In this document: piece after piece, positions 44,597 through 52,209 of the stretch
Numbering within the stretch: position 1 is the stretch's first letter
Layout of the letters: every line of letters starts with the position of its first letter
NCBI GenBank assembly: GCA_028817435.1
Contig: JAPPPQ010000005.1
Span: 177,694 to 241,693, forward strand
Source: Deltaproteobacteria bacterium
GTDB taxonomy: Bacteria; Myxococcota_A; UBA9160; UBA6930
Direction: 5' to 3'
Length of the DNA stretch: 64,000 nucleotides
Position numbers and translations under genes: made by a program
Notes under the pieces: generated by a model
The model's input: only the letters and a program-made list of their open reading frames with translations
The model's database searches: none
Told to the model about the DNA's origin: nothing

Positions 44597-45034
44597 TTAC
44601 TCGGACTTCAAGTTGCGAATGAGGACCACCAGGGCCTCGACAACCTCGGGCTTTCCGGTGAGATCCGGATTGCCCGGCATGGTCAGGCTGCGCCCCACCG
44701 CAGCGCCGCCGAACTGGATGATATTGGCGATGTGCGCATCGCTCACTTCTGCCTGCCAGGCGGGATCCTGGAAGTTGCGCGGCGGCGGAGTCAGCGAGGC
44801 GGAGCCGGGGCCGTCGCCTGCGCCCTTCGGGCCGTGGCAGGTGACGCAGCGCGTGGAGAAAATCTGCGCCGCCTCGGTTGCGGCGCTGAGCTGCGGCGCA
44901 GCAGGCGCTCGCGCGGCCGATTGCACTCCCCGCGCCGCAGGCGGCGATGCCGCGCCGCCGGTCTCCTCCCCGCCGCAACCCAGCACGAGCGCCAGCGCCA
45001 GCCCTCCCCACACCTTCCCGGAAACCGCGGCCAT
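44597..45034 (-). CDS. Cytochrome c lipoprotein heading the nos operon
   Basis: A 145-residue c-type cytochrome with lipobox LVLGC (Cys20), a low-complexity Ala-rich linker, and one heme motif CVTCH at 63-67. TMPGN near residue 110 offers the distal methionine. It is a probable electron donor to NosZ, 30 bases upstream of it. I choose the second of two adjacent ATGs (45034), because AGGAGG sits six bases upstream; the first ATG (45037) is too close to that site. Confidence 0.85.
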   Translation of the reverse strand: MAAVSGKVWGGLALALVLGCGGEETGGAASPPAARGVQSAARAPAAPQLSAATEAAQIFSTRCVTCHGPKGAGDGPGSASLTPPPRNFQDPAWQAEVSDAHIANIIQFGGAAVGRSLTMPGNPDLTGKPEVVEALVVLIRNLKSE

Positions 45035-45127
45035 CATCGCCCTCCTGATTTTTCGGTTGATTGCCTCTCCCGCCAAGCTGCTCCCCAAAGGCCGCGCGTC
45101 AAGCCAAAAAAAATCGGCGGGGCCGCT

Positions 45128-46762
45128 TCACAGCCAGCGGACGAACCAGCGGCGCAGCGCCTTCAGAACGCGGCCCGTGCGCGACGCGCCGAATGCCTGC
45201 TTCGAATCGAGCACCTCGCCATTTTGCGGCGGCTGGTGCGCCTCTTCGGCGAGGGCGCGCAGGGAGGCCAGCACCTCGGGACGGTGGCGCGACAGATCAT
45301 TCTGCTCGCCCGGATCTTCGCCCAGGTGATAGAGCCACCAGCGGTGGGAAAAACCGAGGCGGCGCGGCGTGCGCAGCGCCTTCCACTCGCCCATGCGCAC
45401 TGCAATCAGGCGCTTCTTTTCTCCGGCGCGGTCGTCCTCCCAGTAGAGATAGCGGTGCTGGCGCTGCTCGCCTTCCGCCGCGCCCAGCAGCGTGGGAAGC
45501 AGCGAAATGCCGTCCACCTGCGGCGGCGTTTCGGCGCCGGCCAGCGCTGCCAGCGTGGGCAGAACATCGGGCAGATAGCCGAGATGGCCGCTCACCGCGC
45601 CGGCCTGAATGCGCCCCGGCCAGCGCGCCAAAAAGGGAATGCGCAGCCCGCCCTCGTAGAGACTGCCCTTGCCGCCGCGAAAGCGCGCGCCCGTTTTCGG
45701 ATCCACATTCGGCGCGAAGAATCCCGCCGGATGGCGGCGGTTTCTGAAGTAAGAGTGGCCGCCGTTGTCGCCGCTCAAAATCACCAGCGTGGAATCCGCG
45801 ATGCCGAGCTCGCCGAGCAGGTCCAGCACCTCGCCAATGCTGCGGTCGGCCACCGCCAGCAGCGCGGCGTAGCGCTGCGCGTCGCTGCGGGTGTATTCGC
45901 CGGGAACATTCCAGCCAATGTCGCGGAAGCGCTGCCAGGCGGGATCGTCCTTGGGAAGCCCCCACAGGCCGTGGGGCGGAGTCCACGGCAGATACAGATA
46001 GAAGGGGCGGCCCGCCTGCGCGCGCAGCCAGTCTTTGGCCGCGCGCAGCAGCACGGCGTGGCTGAACGCCGCGCCGCGCAAAATGCCGTTGCCGTTGCCC
46101 GGCTGCGGAACAATCTCGCCGTTCTTCACCAGGTAGCGCGGGAACGGGGTGATGGCGTGCAGCGGATGGTAGTAGCCGAAGAACAGCTCGAAGCCCTGCC
46201 GTTCGGGCGCGCCGCTGGTGCCGCGGTCGCCAACTCCCCACTTGCCAAAACCCGCCGTGGCATAGCCCGCGCCGCGCAGCACCTCGGCAATGGTCACATC
46301 GGCGTCGCGCAGCTGCCGGCGGCGGCGGTTCGAGCGCAGCGCCGTGTGCCCCGTGTGCCGCCCCGTCAGCAGCGCGCTGCGCGAGGCCGCCCCCACCGCC
46401 CCCCCCGCCAGAATTTGCGTGAAGCGCATACCCTCTGCGGCAAAGCGGTCTATGCGCGGCGTGTGCAGCCTGCCATGCCCCATCCCCGCCCACTCGTAAT
46501 ACCCCCAGTCGTCCAGCACGATGTGAATGAAGCTCGGCCGCTCCCCCAGCGCGGGCGCGGCGGACGAGGGCGGAGGTGTGGCAGGCGCGGGGGTAGCGGG
46601 CGGGGCAAGCGTGGGCGCAGGGGTAGCGGGCGCGGCGGCATCTGCCGCAGCGGGCGGGCGCGGGCCATCGGGGGGATCGGCGGCGCGGGCCGGGGACGGC
46701 GCAGCCAGCGCCGCCGCCAGCAGCGCGGCGGCGCAGCACTTCGAAATTGTCGGGCGCTCCAC
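45128..46762 (-). CDS. Sulfatase-family protein lacking the catalytic Cys/Ser
   Basis: A 544-residue exported alkaline-phosphatase-superfamily protein (PF00884). The signal peptide is about 1-27, then a Pro/Ala-rich spacer to about 70. Metal residues D84/D85 (IVLDDWG), LSGDNGGH near residue 330, and the surrounding HTG, GKWG and PPHG motifs are in place. The formylglycine signature C/S-x-P-x-R is degenerate: V-G-A-A-S-R at 123-128 puts Gly124 where the modified Cys or Ser belongs. Arylsulfatase activity by the usual mechanism is therefore not expected. It might be a binding pseudo-enzyme or a decaying gene. It lies upstream of the nos operon on the same strand. Confidence 0.85.
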   Translation of the reverse strand: MERPTISKCCAAALLAAALAAPSPARAADPPDGPRPPAAADAAAPATPAPTLAPPATPAPATPPPSSAAPALGERPSFIHIVLDDWGYYEWAGMGHGRLHTPRIDRFAAEGMRFTQILAGGAVGAASRSALLTGRHTGHTALRSNRRRRQLRDADVTIAEVLRGAGYATAGFGKWGVGDRGTSGAPERQGFELFFGYYHPLHAITPFPRYLVKNGEIVPQPGNGNGILRGAAFSHAVLLRAAKDWLRAQAGRPFYLYLPWTPPHGLWGLPKDDPAWQRFRDIGWNVPGEYTRSDAQRYAALLAVADRSIGEVLDLLGELGIADSTLVILSGDNGGHSYFRNRRHPAGFFAPNVDPKTGARFRGGKGSLYEGGLRIPFLARWPGRIQAGAVSGHLGYLPDVLPTLAALAGAETPPQVDGISLLPTLLGAAEGEQRQHRYLYWEDDRAGEKKRLIAVRMGEWKALRTPRRLGFSHRWWLYHLGEDPGEQNDLSRHRPEVLASLRALAEEAHQPPQNGEVLDSKQAFGASRTGRVLKALRRWFVRWL

Positions 46763-46880
46763 ACCCCGACTCTAAACCGCCCGGCGGGGCCGTGCGACCG
46801 GCGCAAATCAACCCAAACCGGGCCGCCCGCGGGGACGGGGAGGCTTGCCGGGGGGGGTGGGTGGATTTACACTGGCGCGG

Positions 46881-47711
46881 ATGCAGCCGCGGGCCAGCGT
46901 TTTGATCTCGACCTACGAGCAGCCGCGCTATCTGGAGCTCGCTCTGCTCGGCTACGCGCGGCAGAGCTGCCTGGACTTCGAGTTGCTGGTGGCGGATGAC
47001 GGCTCGGGGGCGGAGACGCGCGCGGTGCTGCAGCGGATGCGCGCGGATTTCCCCGTGCCCCTTTGGCATGTGTGGCAGCCGGACGACGGTTTCCGCAAGG
47101 CGATGGCGCTGAACCGCGCGGTGCTGCAGAGCCGGGGGGCGCGGCTCATTTTCTCGGACGGCGATTGCATTCCGGCGCGGGACTTCGTCGCAAAACACAT
47201 GGGCGCGGCGCAGGGCGGCAAACCGGGCTACGCCATCGGCGGCCACATCCGGCTCGACAAGGCGGAAAGCGGCGCCATCACGCCGGCGCAGGTGCAAAGC
47301 GGCGCTTTCGAATCTGCGCTCACCCTGCCGCGCCGCACCCTGTTGCGGTTGCTGCATTACAAGAACCTCTACTACATCGCAATCGGCTGGCGGCGCAGGC
47401 CCGCATTTTACGGGCTGAACTTCTCGGTAGATCGCGCGAGCTTTCTGCGCATCAACGGCTTCGATCACAACTACGGCAGGAGCGCCCGGGACGATTCCGA
47501 TCTGCGCAACCGGCTGACACTGGCGGGCGTGCCGCCCCGCGATATGTGGCACCGCTGCCTTGTCTATCACCTCTACCATCCCTCAAACCGCACTCCGCAG
47601 CAGTTCCGCGAGCAGGACGCCTACTACAAGCGCAAGAATCTGCGGCCCGAATCGCCGAACGGTCTGCGCGAGCTCGAAGCCGAAAGCGGCGCGGCGGCGG
47701 CCGGGGCATGA
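46881..47711 (+). CDS. Family 2 glycosyltransferase
   Basis: A 276-residue GT-A enzyme. VLISTYEQPRYLELAL begins it, DDGS near residue 40 binds UDP/metal, and FSDGDCIPARDFV holds the DXD-type site. FSVDRASFLRINGFDHNYG matches the GT2 acceptor region (WGxED-like RDDSDL follows). No membrane helix. Its stop overlaps the monooxygenase start by four bases, so the two are translated together. Confidence 0.88.
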   Translation: MQPRASVLISTYEQPRYLELALLGYARQSCLDFELLVADDGSGAETRAVLQRMRADFPVPLWHVWQPDDGFRKAMALNRAVLQSRGARLIFSDGDCIPARDFVAKHMGAAQGGKPGYAIGGHIRLDKAESGAITPAQVQSGAFESALTLPRRTLLRLLHYKNLYYIAIGWRRRPAFYGLNFSVDRASFLRINGFDHNYGRSARDDSDLRNRLTLAGVPPRDMWHRCLVYHLYHPSNRTPQQFREQDAYYKRKNLRPESPNGLRELEAESGAAAAGA

Positions 47712-49231
47712 GGCGCGGCAAGCCGCGGGGGACGCCGCGCGTGGCCATCATCGGCGCGGGTATGTCGGGCCTGTGCCTCGGCATGCAGCTCAAGCGCGCC
47801 GGCAACGGCAACTTCACCATCTTCGAAAAGAGCGACGCCCTCGGCGGCACCTGGCGCGACAACATTTACCCCGGCGCGGCCTGCGATGTTCCGGCCTTCT
47901 CCTACTGCTTCTCTTTCGAGCAGAAAACCGATTGGTCCGCAAAGTGGGCGCCGCAGCCGGAGATTCTCGCCTACCTGGAGCACTGCGCGCAGAAATACCA
48001 GCTCGGCCCGCACTTCCGCTTCGGCGTCGAGATTGCCGCGGCGCGCTTCGACGAGCAGAGCGGCGTGTGGCGCCTGCGCAGCAGCGGCGGCGAGAGCTTT
48101 GAGGCGGAGGTGCTGGTGAGCGGCGTGGGGCAGTTGAACCGCCCCGCCCTGCCGGAGATTCCGGGGCTGCGGCACTTTGCGGGCCAGAGCTTCCATTCGG
48201 CGCGCTGGCCGCGCGATTGCGATCTTTCGGGCAAGCGCGTTGCGGTAATTGGCAACGCCGCCAGCGCGGTGCAATTTACGCCCCATGTGGCGCGGCAGGC
48301 CGCGCAACTGCACATCTTTCAGCGCAGCGCCAACTGGATTATGCCGCAACAGAACCGCCGGTTCAGCGAAGCCGAAAAGCGCCGCTTCGCGCGCTCGAAA
48401 CTGCGCACCCGCCTCTACCGCTGGTGGACCTGGGCGAGCTTTGAAATGCGCTGGCCCATGTTCCGGGGCAACCGCTGGCTGTCCCGGCTGGTGCGCAGCG
48501 CGGCGCTCGGCCATTTGCGCGAACAGGTGCGCGACCCGGCGCTGCGCAAGCACCTGGTTCCCGATTACCCCATCGGCGGCAAGCGCATGCTGATTTTGGA
48601 CGACTACTACCCCATCCTCTCGCGCGACAATGTGGAACTGGTGACGGAGCCCATCGAGCGCATCACCGGCGACTCTGTGGTGACCCGCGACGGCCGCGCC
48701 CGGCCGGTGGATGTGCTGATTCTCGCCACCGGCTTCCGCACCACCGAATTTCTGACGCCCATGCGCATTGAGGGGCTCTCGGGCCGCACGCTGCAGAACG
48801 AGTGGCGCGAGGGCGCGCATGGCTACCTGGGCATTTGCGTCGCCGGCTTCCCCAACTTCTTCATGATGTATGGCCCCAACACCAACCTGGGGCACAACTC
48901 CATCATCTTCATGCTCGAGTGCCAGACGCGCTACATTATGGGCTGCCTGCGCGCGCTGCAAAAGCGCGGCCTCAAGTATCTGAACCTGCGGCGCGAAGTC
49001 ATGGAAGCCTTTAACCAGCGGCTGCAGCACGAGCTGCAGCGCACCATTTGGGCCGCACCCGAGCGAAGCTGGTACAAGGACGCCAAGGGGCGCATTACCA
49101 ACAACTGGTCCGGCAGCACCGCCCGCTACTGGTGGCGCACGCGGCGCGCCAAGCTGGGCGCTTTTCACGCCGAGCCCCTGGCCGCCGGGGCCGGGCGCGG
49201 CGCGGCGGCGGCCCGGGACGCCAGCGGCTAG
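47708..49231 (+). CDS. Flavin monooxygenase, Baeyer-Villiger type
   Basis: A 507-residue FAD/NADPH enzyme. GAGMSG at 16-21 is the FAD fold. The Baeyer-Villiger fingerprint FxGxxxHxxxW is met by FAGQSFHSARW near residue 160. The second Rossmann site reads VIGNAASA, and LATGFRTTEF is the usual C-terminal segment. It inserts oxygen next to a ketone to make an ester or lactone, or may act as an N-oxidase. Coupling to a GT2 gene is unusual; a ketone-bearing sugar or lipid acceptor is possible. Its role is otherwise unknown. Confidence 0.88.
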   Translation: MRRGKPRGTPRVAIIGAGMSGLCLGMQLKRAGNGNFTIFEKSDALGGTWRDNIYPGAACDVPAFSYCFSFEQKTDWSAKWAPQPEILAYLEHCAQKYQLGPHFRFGVEIAAARFDEQSGVWRLRSSGGESFEAEVLVSGVGQLNRPALPEIPGLRHFAGQSFHSARWPRDCDLSGKRVAVIGNAASAVQFTPHVARQAAQLHIFQRSANWIMPQQNRRFSEAEKRRFARSKLRTRLYRWWTWASFEMRWPMFRGNRWLSRLVRSAALGHLREQVRDPALRKHLVPDYPIGGKRMLILDDYYPILSRDNVELVTEPIERITGDSVVTRDGRARPVDVLILATGFRTTEFLTPMRIEGLSGRTLQNEWREGAHGYLGICVAGFPNFFMMYGPNTNLGHNSIIFMLECQTRYIMGCLRALQKRGLKYLNLRREVMEAFNQRLQHELQRTIWAAPERSWYKDAKGRITNNWSGSTARYWWRTRRAKLGAFHAEPLAAGAGRGAAAARDASG

Positions 49232-49243
49232 ACTGTGGCGCAT

Positions 49244-49624
49244 ATGCGAAGACTGGCCCTGCTGCTGGCCCTCGCGGCCCTGCCCGCCCTGCCCGGATGC
49301 GTCGCGCGCTGGTCTGCGCAGGACGATCTGGGGGCGGCGACGGCGCTCTACAAACAGGTGGCGACTGAGGAGAAGCAGCTCGACAAGATCCTGAAGCAGC
49401 TCTTCGCCAGCCACCGGCGCAACCTGCTTCCCTATGGCTGCAACCTGCTGCAACAGCACCGCGCCTCCCGGCGCACCATTGCCAATGCGCGGGAATCCAT
49501 CCTCACCATTACGGATTACTGGATTGACCGGCACATACACCCGAAGAGGGTGAAAGACCTGAAAGCGCTGATGAAGCGCCTGCGCTTCAGCAACTCGCAA
49601 ATTTACGCTCTTTGCAAAATCTAA
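49244..49624 (+). CDS. Small predicted lipoprotein
   Basis: A 126-residue protein with a lipobox PALPGC (Cys19) after a short hydrophobic leader. The mature part is helical and basic (KQLDKILKQLFASHRRN, then a KRVKDLKALMKRLRF tail), with two later cysteines. I do not recognise the family. The ATG at 49244 starts the signal peptide; GTG at 49235 is an alternative. It stands between the monooxygenase and the deacylase genes with short gaps. Confidence 0.6.
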   Translation: MRRLALLLALAALPALPGCVARWSAQDDLGAATALYKQVATEEKQLDKILKQLFASHRRNLLPYGCNLLQQHRASRRTIANARESILTITDYWIDRHIHPKRVKDLKALMKRLRFSNSQIYALCKI

Positions 49625-49635
49625 AGGAGACAACC

Positions 49636-51357
49636 ATGCACGATCTGGTGATTCGCGGCGGCAACCTGGTGGATGGCAGCGGCGCGGCGGCGCGCGAGGC
49701 AGATGTGGCGGTGGACGGCGGCCGCATCGCCGAGGTGGGGCCGGGGCTGGCGCCGGGCAGGCGCGAGCTGGACGCCCGGGGGCATGTGGTTGCGCCGGGC
49801 TGGATTGACATTCACACCCACTACGACGGGCAGGTCACCTGGGATTCGCACCTCACGCCCTCGGGCTGGAACGGCGTCACCACTGTGGTTATGGGCAACT
49901 GCGGCGTGGGCTTCGCGCCGGTGCGGCCCGGCGAGCAGGAGTTTTTGATCCAGCTCATGGAGGGCGTCGAGGACATTCCCGGCACGGCGCTGGCCGAGGG
50001 CATTCGCTGGGAATGGGAGAGCTTCCCCGAGTATCTCGATGCGCTGGAGCGCATGCCGCGCGCGCTGGATGTGGGAACGCAGATTCCCCACGGCGCGGTG
50101 CGCGCCTATGTGATGGGCGAGCGCGGCGCGAAGAACGAAAAGGCCACGCGGCAAGACATTGCGCAAATGGCCGCCATTGTGAAAGAGGGGCTGCAAGCCG
50201 GCGCGCTGGGCTTCTCCACCTCGCGCACGCTGCTGCACCGCGCGCGGGATGGCGAGGTGGTGCCCGGCACCTACGCAGAAGACGCCGAAGTGCTCGGCAT
50301 TGGCCGCATGCTCGGCGAGGTGGGACACGGCGTTTTCGAGGTGGCCAGCGACCTTGCGCCCGAGGGCGACGAGCTCGCCTGGATGAGCCGCCTCGGCAAG
50401 GAGACCGGACGGCCCGTCTCTTTCGCCTGCCTGCAGAACCCCCTGGATCCGGACCAGTGGAAGCGGCTCATTGCCGCCGTCGAAAAGGATCGCGCCGAAG
50501 GCGGCTGCCTCACGCCGCAGGTGGCGCAGCGCCCGGCGGGCCTGCTGCTCGGCTGGGACAGCAGCCTGCACCCCTTCATGCTGTGCCCCGCATGGCGCAG
50601 CCTTGCCGAACTGCCGCGCGAAGAGCGGCTGGCGCGGCTGCGCGACCCCGAGGTGCGCGCGGCCATTCTGCAGAGCAAGCCCGAGCTCGGCGACCTGCCC
50701 GCCGTGGCGAAAATCGTCACCAGCGGCTTCGGCATGATGTTCCCGCTGGGCGATCCGCCCGAATACGAGCCTGCGCCGGAGCAGTGCATCCAGGCCCAGG
50801 CCGCGCGGGCCGGGCAAGATCCGCGCGGCTTCACCTACGACCTGATGATGGAGCGCGAGGGCCGCGGCCTCATCTACCTGCCGCTGCTGGGCTACGCCAA
50901 CGGCGACTTCGAGGCGCTGCGCGCCATGATGATGCATCCCCATGCCATCTTCAGCCTCTCCGACGGCGGCGCGCACTGCGGGCTCATCGCAGATGCCAGC
51001 ATTCCCACCTTCCTGCTCACCCACTGGGTGCGCGACCGCGTGCGCGGCGAGCGCATTCCGCTGGAGCGCATCGTCGAGAGCCAGACGCGGCGCACCGCCA
51101 GCTTCTACGGAATGCAGGACCGCGGCGTGCTGGCGCCCGGCATGAAGGCCGATGTGAATGTCATCAACCTCGACAAGCTGCACATTCACGCGCCGGAAAT
51201 GGTGAGCGACCTGCCCGCCGGCGGCAAGCGGCTGATCCAGCAGATCCATGGCTACCGCTACACCATCAAGAGCGGCGAGATCACCTACGAGGACGGCGCC
51301 CCCACCGGCGCACTCCCCGGCGCACTCATCCGAGGCCCCCAACCCGCCCCCGCCTGA
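49636..51357 (+). CDS. N-acyl-D-amino-acid deacylase / amidohydrolase 3 family
   Basis: A 573-residue amidohydrolase. [14 protein letters not shown] carries the HxH metal motif near residue 60, [10 protein letters not shown] is typical of D-aminoacylases and related dihydroorotase-like enzymes, and [10 protein letters not shown] supplies the late catalytic Asp. The C-terminal [14 protein letters not shown] closes the beta-sandwich domain. Substrate likely an N-acylated D-amino acid or cyclic amide. AAAGGAG precedes the ATG at 49636; an earlier in-frame ATG is unnecessary. It has no signal peptide. Confidence 0.88.
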   Translation: MHDLVIRGGNLVDGSGAAAREADVAVDGGRIAEVGPGLAPGRRELDARGHVVAPGWIDIHTHYDGQVTWDSHLTPSGWNGVTTVVMGNCGVGFAPVRPGEQEFLIQLMEGVEDIPGTALAEGIRWEWESFPEYLDALERMPRALDVGTQIPHGAVRAYVMGERGAKNEKATRQDIAQMAAIVKEGLQAGALGFSTSRTLLHRARDGEVVPGTYAEDAEVLGIGRMLGEVGHGVFEVASDLAPEGDELAWMSRLGKETGRPVSFACLQNPLDPDQWKRLIAAVEKDRAEGGCLTPQVAQRPAGLLLGWDSSLHPFMLCPAWRSLAELPREERLARLRDPEVRAAILQSKPELGDLPAVAKIVTSGFGMMFPLGDPPEYEPAPEQCIQAQAARAGQDPRGFTYDLMMEREGRGLIYLPLLGYANGDFEALRAMMMHPHAIFSLSDGGAHCGLIADASIPTFLLTHWVRDRVRGERIPLERIVESQTRRTASFYGMQDRGVLAPGMKADVNVINLDKLHIHAPEMVSDLPAGGKRLIQQIHGYRYTIKSGEITYEDGAPTGALPGALIRGPQPAPA

Positions 51358-51411
51358 GCGGCGCGTGGGCCGCCCCGCCCAAACCGCCCCACAAGCCCCG
51401 AATGGGGGGGC

Positions 51412-51439
51412 TTGACAGGGGGGGCTGCATGGGTGAAAT
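51412..51439 (+). promoter_or_regulatory. Promoter of the DUF2335 cassette
   Basis: A perfect TTGACA (51412-51417), 16 bases, then TGAAAT (51434-51439). Transcription would start near 51446, 25 bases before the ATG. An inverted repeat (51392-51399/51407-51414) overlaps the -35 and might bind a regulator. Confidence 0.5.
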
Positions 51440-51470
51440 TTCTGGCCCCTTGGGGGCAAAGGAGCACAGC

Positions 51471-51722
51471 ATGAAGTTCGCACGATCGCCGCTTCCCTCA
51501 CTGGCCCAGCTGAAGAAGATGCGCGACTGGGCCTTCTTCGACGGCATGGCCAGCGCCTTCGACATCATGCCGGTCAGCCGACCGCCCATCAATCTGGACA
51601 TTCCCATCATGGAGGTCCTGCGATCCGACTTCATGACCGTCGCTGACGATTTCGCCAAGGCGCTGGAAGTCGTGCTGGAAGAGGAGAAGCAGCGGAACCC
51701 GGCGGCGGATGGCGATGACTGA
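51471..51722 (+). CDS. Small hypothetical protein of the DUF2335 cassette
   Basis: An 83-residue protein I do not recognise. It has a helical start (LPSLAQLKKMRDWAFFDGMA) and ends in an acidic coiled-like tail (ALEVVLEEEKQRN). The DNA looks less GC-extreme than its neighbours. AAAGGAG precedes the ATG. Its stop lies inside the start of the next gene, so the two are coupled; the pair has its own promoter, as in small mobile or toxin-antitoxin-like cassettes. Confidence 0.55.
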   Translation: MKFARSPLPSLAQLKKMRDWAFFDGMASAFDIMPVSRPPINLDIPIMEVLRSDFMTVADDFAKALEVVLEEEKQRNPAADGDD

Positions 51723-52209
51723 AAACGGCAATCCCCCCGGCGAGTATCCCGAAGGGGAGAGCGGAAACGACGTTGTCGCGGAGACTCCGGAAAGGCCGGG
51801 AGAGGTTCGGGAAGCCTTCGCCACCATCTTGAAAGGCGCGGGCATTCGTCCCTCAAAGCAATCCCTGGAGATTTTGTCAGCGAACATCTCCTTCAAGGGC
51901 CCCCTTCCGCATCCGGAGATACTCAAAGGCTACAAACAGGTCGTTCCGGACCTGCCAAACAGGATCGTCGAGAAATGGGAGCGAGAAGGGGCACACAGGC
52001 GGGAAACCGAGACAGCGATTGTGCGATCTATCAACATCCGCAGTCACACAGGCCAATGGATGAGCTTCCTGGTGGCGATTTTCGGATTGGCGACGGCGGC
52101 AGTCATCGCGTTGCTGAGTGATCACCAGTGGGCGGCGGCGGTGGTTGGATCTGCGGCGCTGGGAGTTCCGCCCCTCGTCTCTCTGCTCCGGGGGCGGCAA
52201 GGCGACTAA
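51709..52209 (+). CDS. DUF2335 membrane protein
   Basis: A 166-residue protein. SFKGPLPHPEILKGYKQVVPDLPNRIVEKWERE matches the conserved DUF2335 region, and two transmembrane helices close it (about 115-135 and 140-158, with a basic RGRQGD end). Function unknown; members recur near phage and plasmid genes. Two in-frame ATGs (51709, 51715) are possible starts. Its stop overlaps the convergent GH3 stop by four bases. Confidence 0.75.
   Translation: MAMTENGNPPGEYPEGESGNDVVAETPERPGEVREAFATILKGAGIRPSKQSLEILSANISFKGPLPHPEILKGYKQVVPDLPNRIVEKWEREGAHRRETETAIVRSINIRSHTGQWMSFLVAIFGLATAAVIALLSDHQWAAAVVGSAALGVPPLVSLLRGRQGD

Noticed and set aside
42464..46999. Very long plus-strand open frame across the nos region (1511 codons)
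   Set aside because: It is antisense to nosZ, nosD and other well-supported genes, has an amino-acid mix of a shadow frame, and no homology. High GC removes stop codons.
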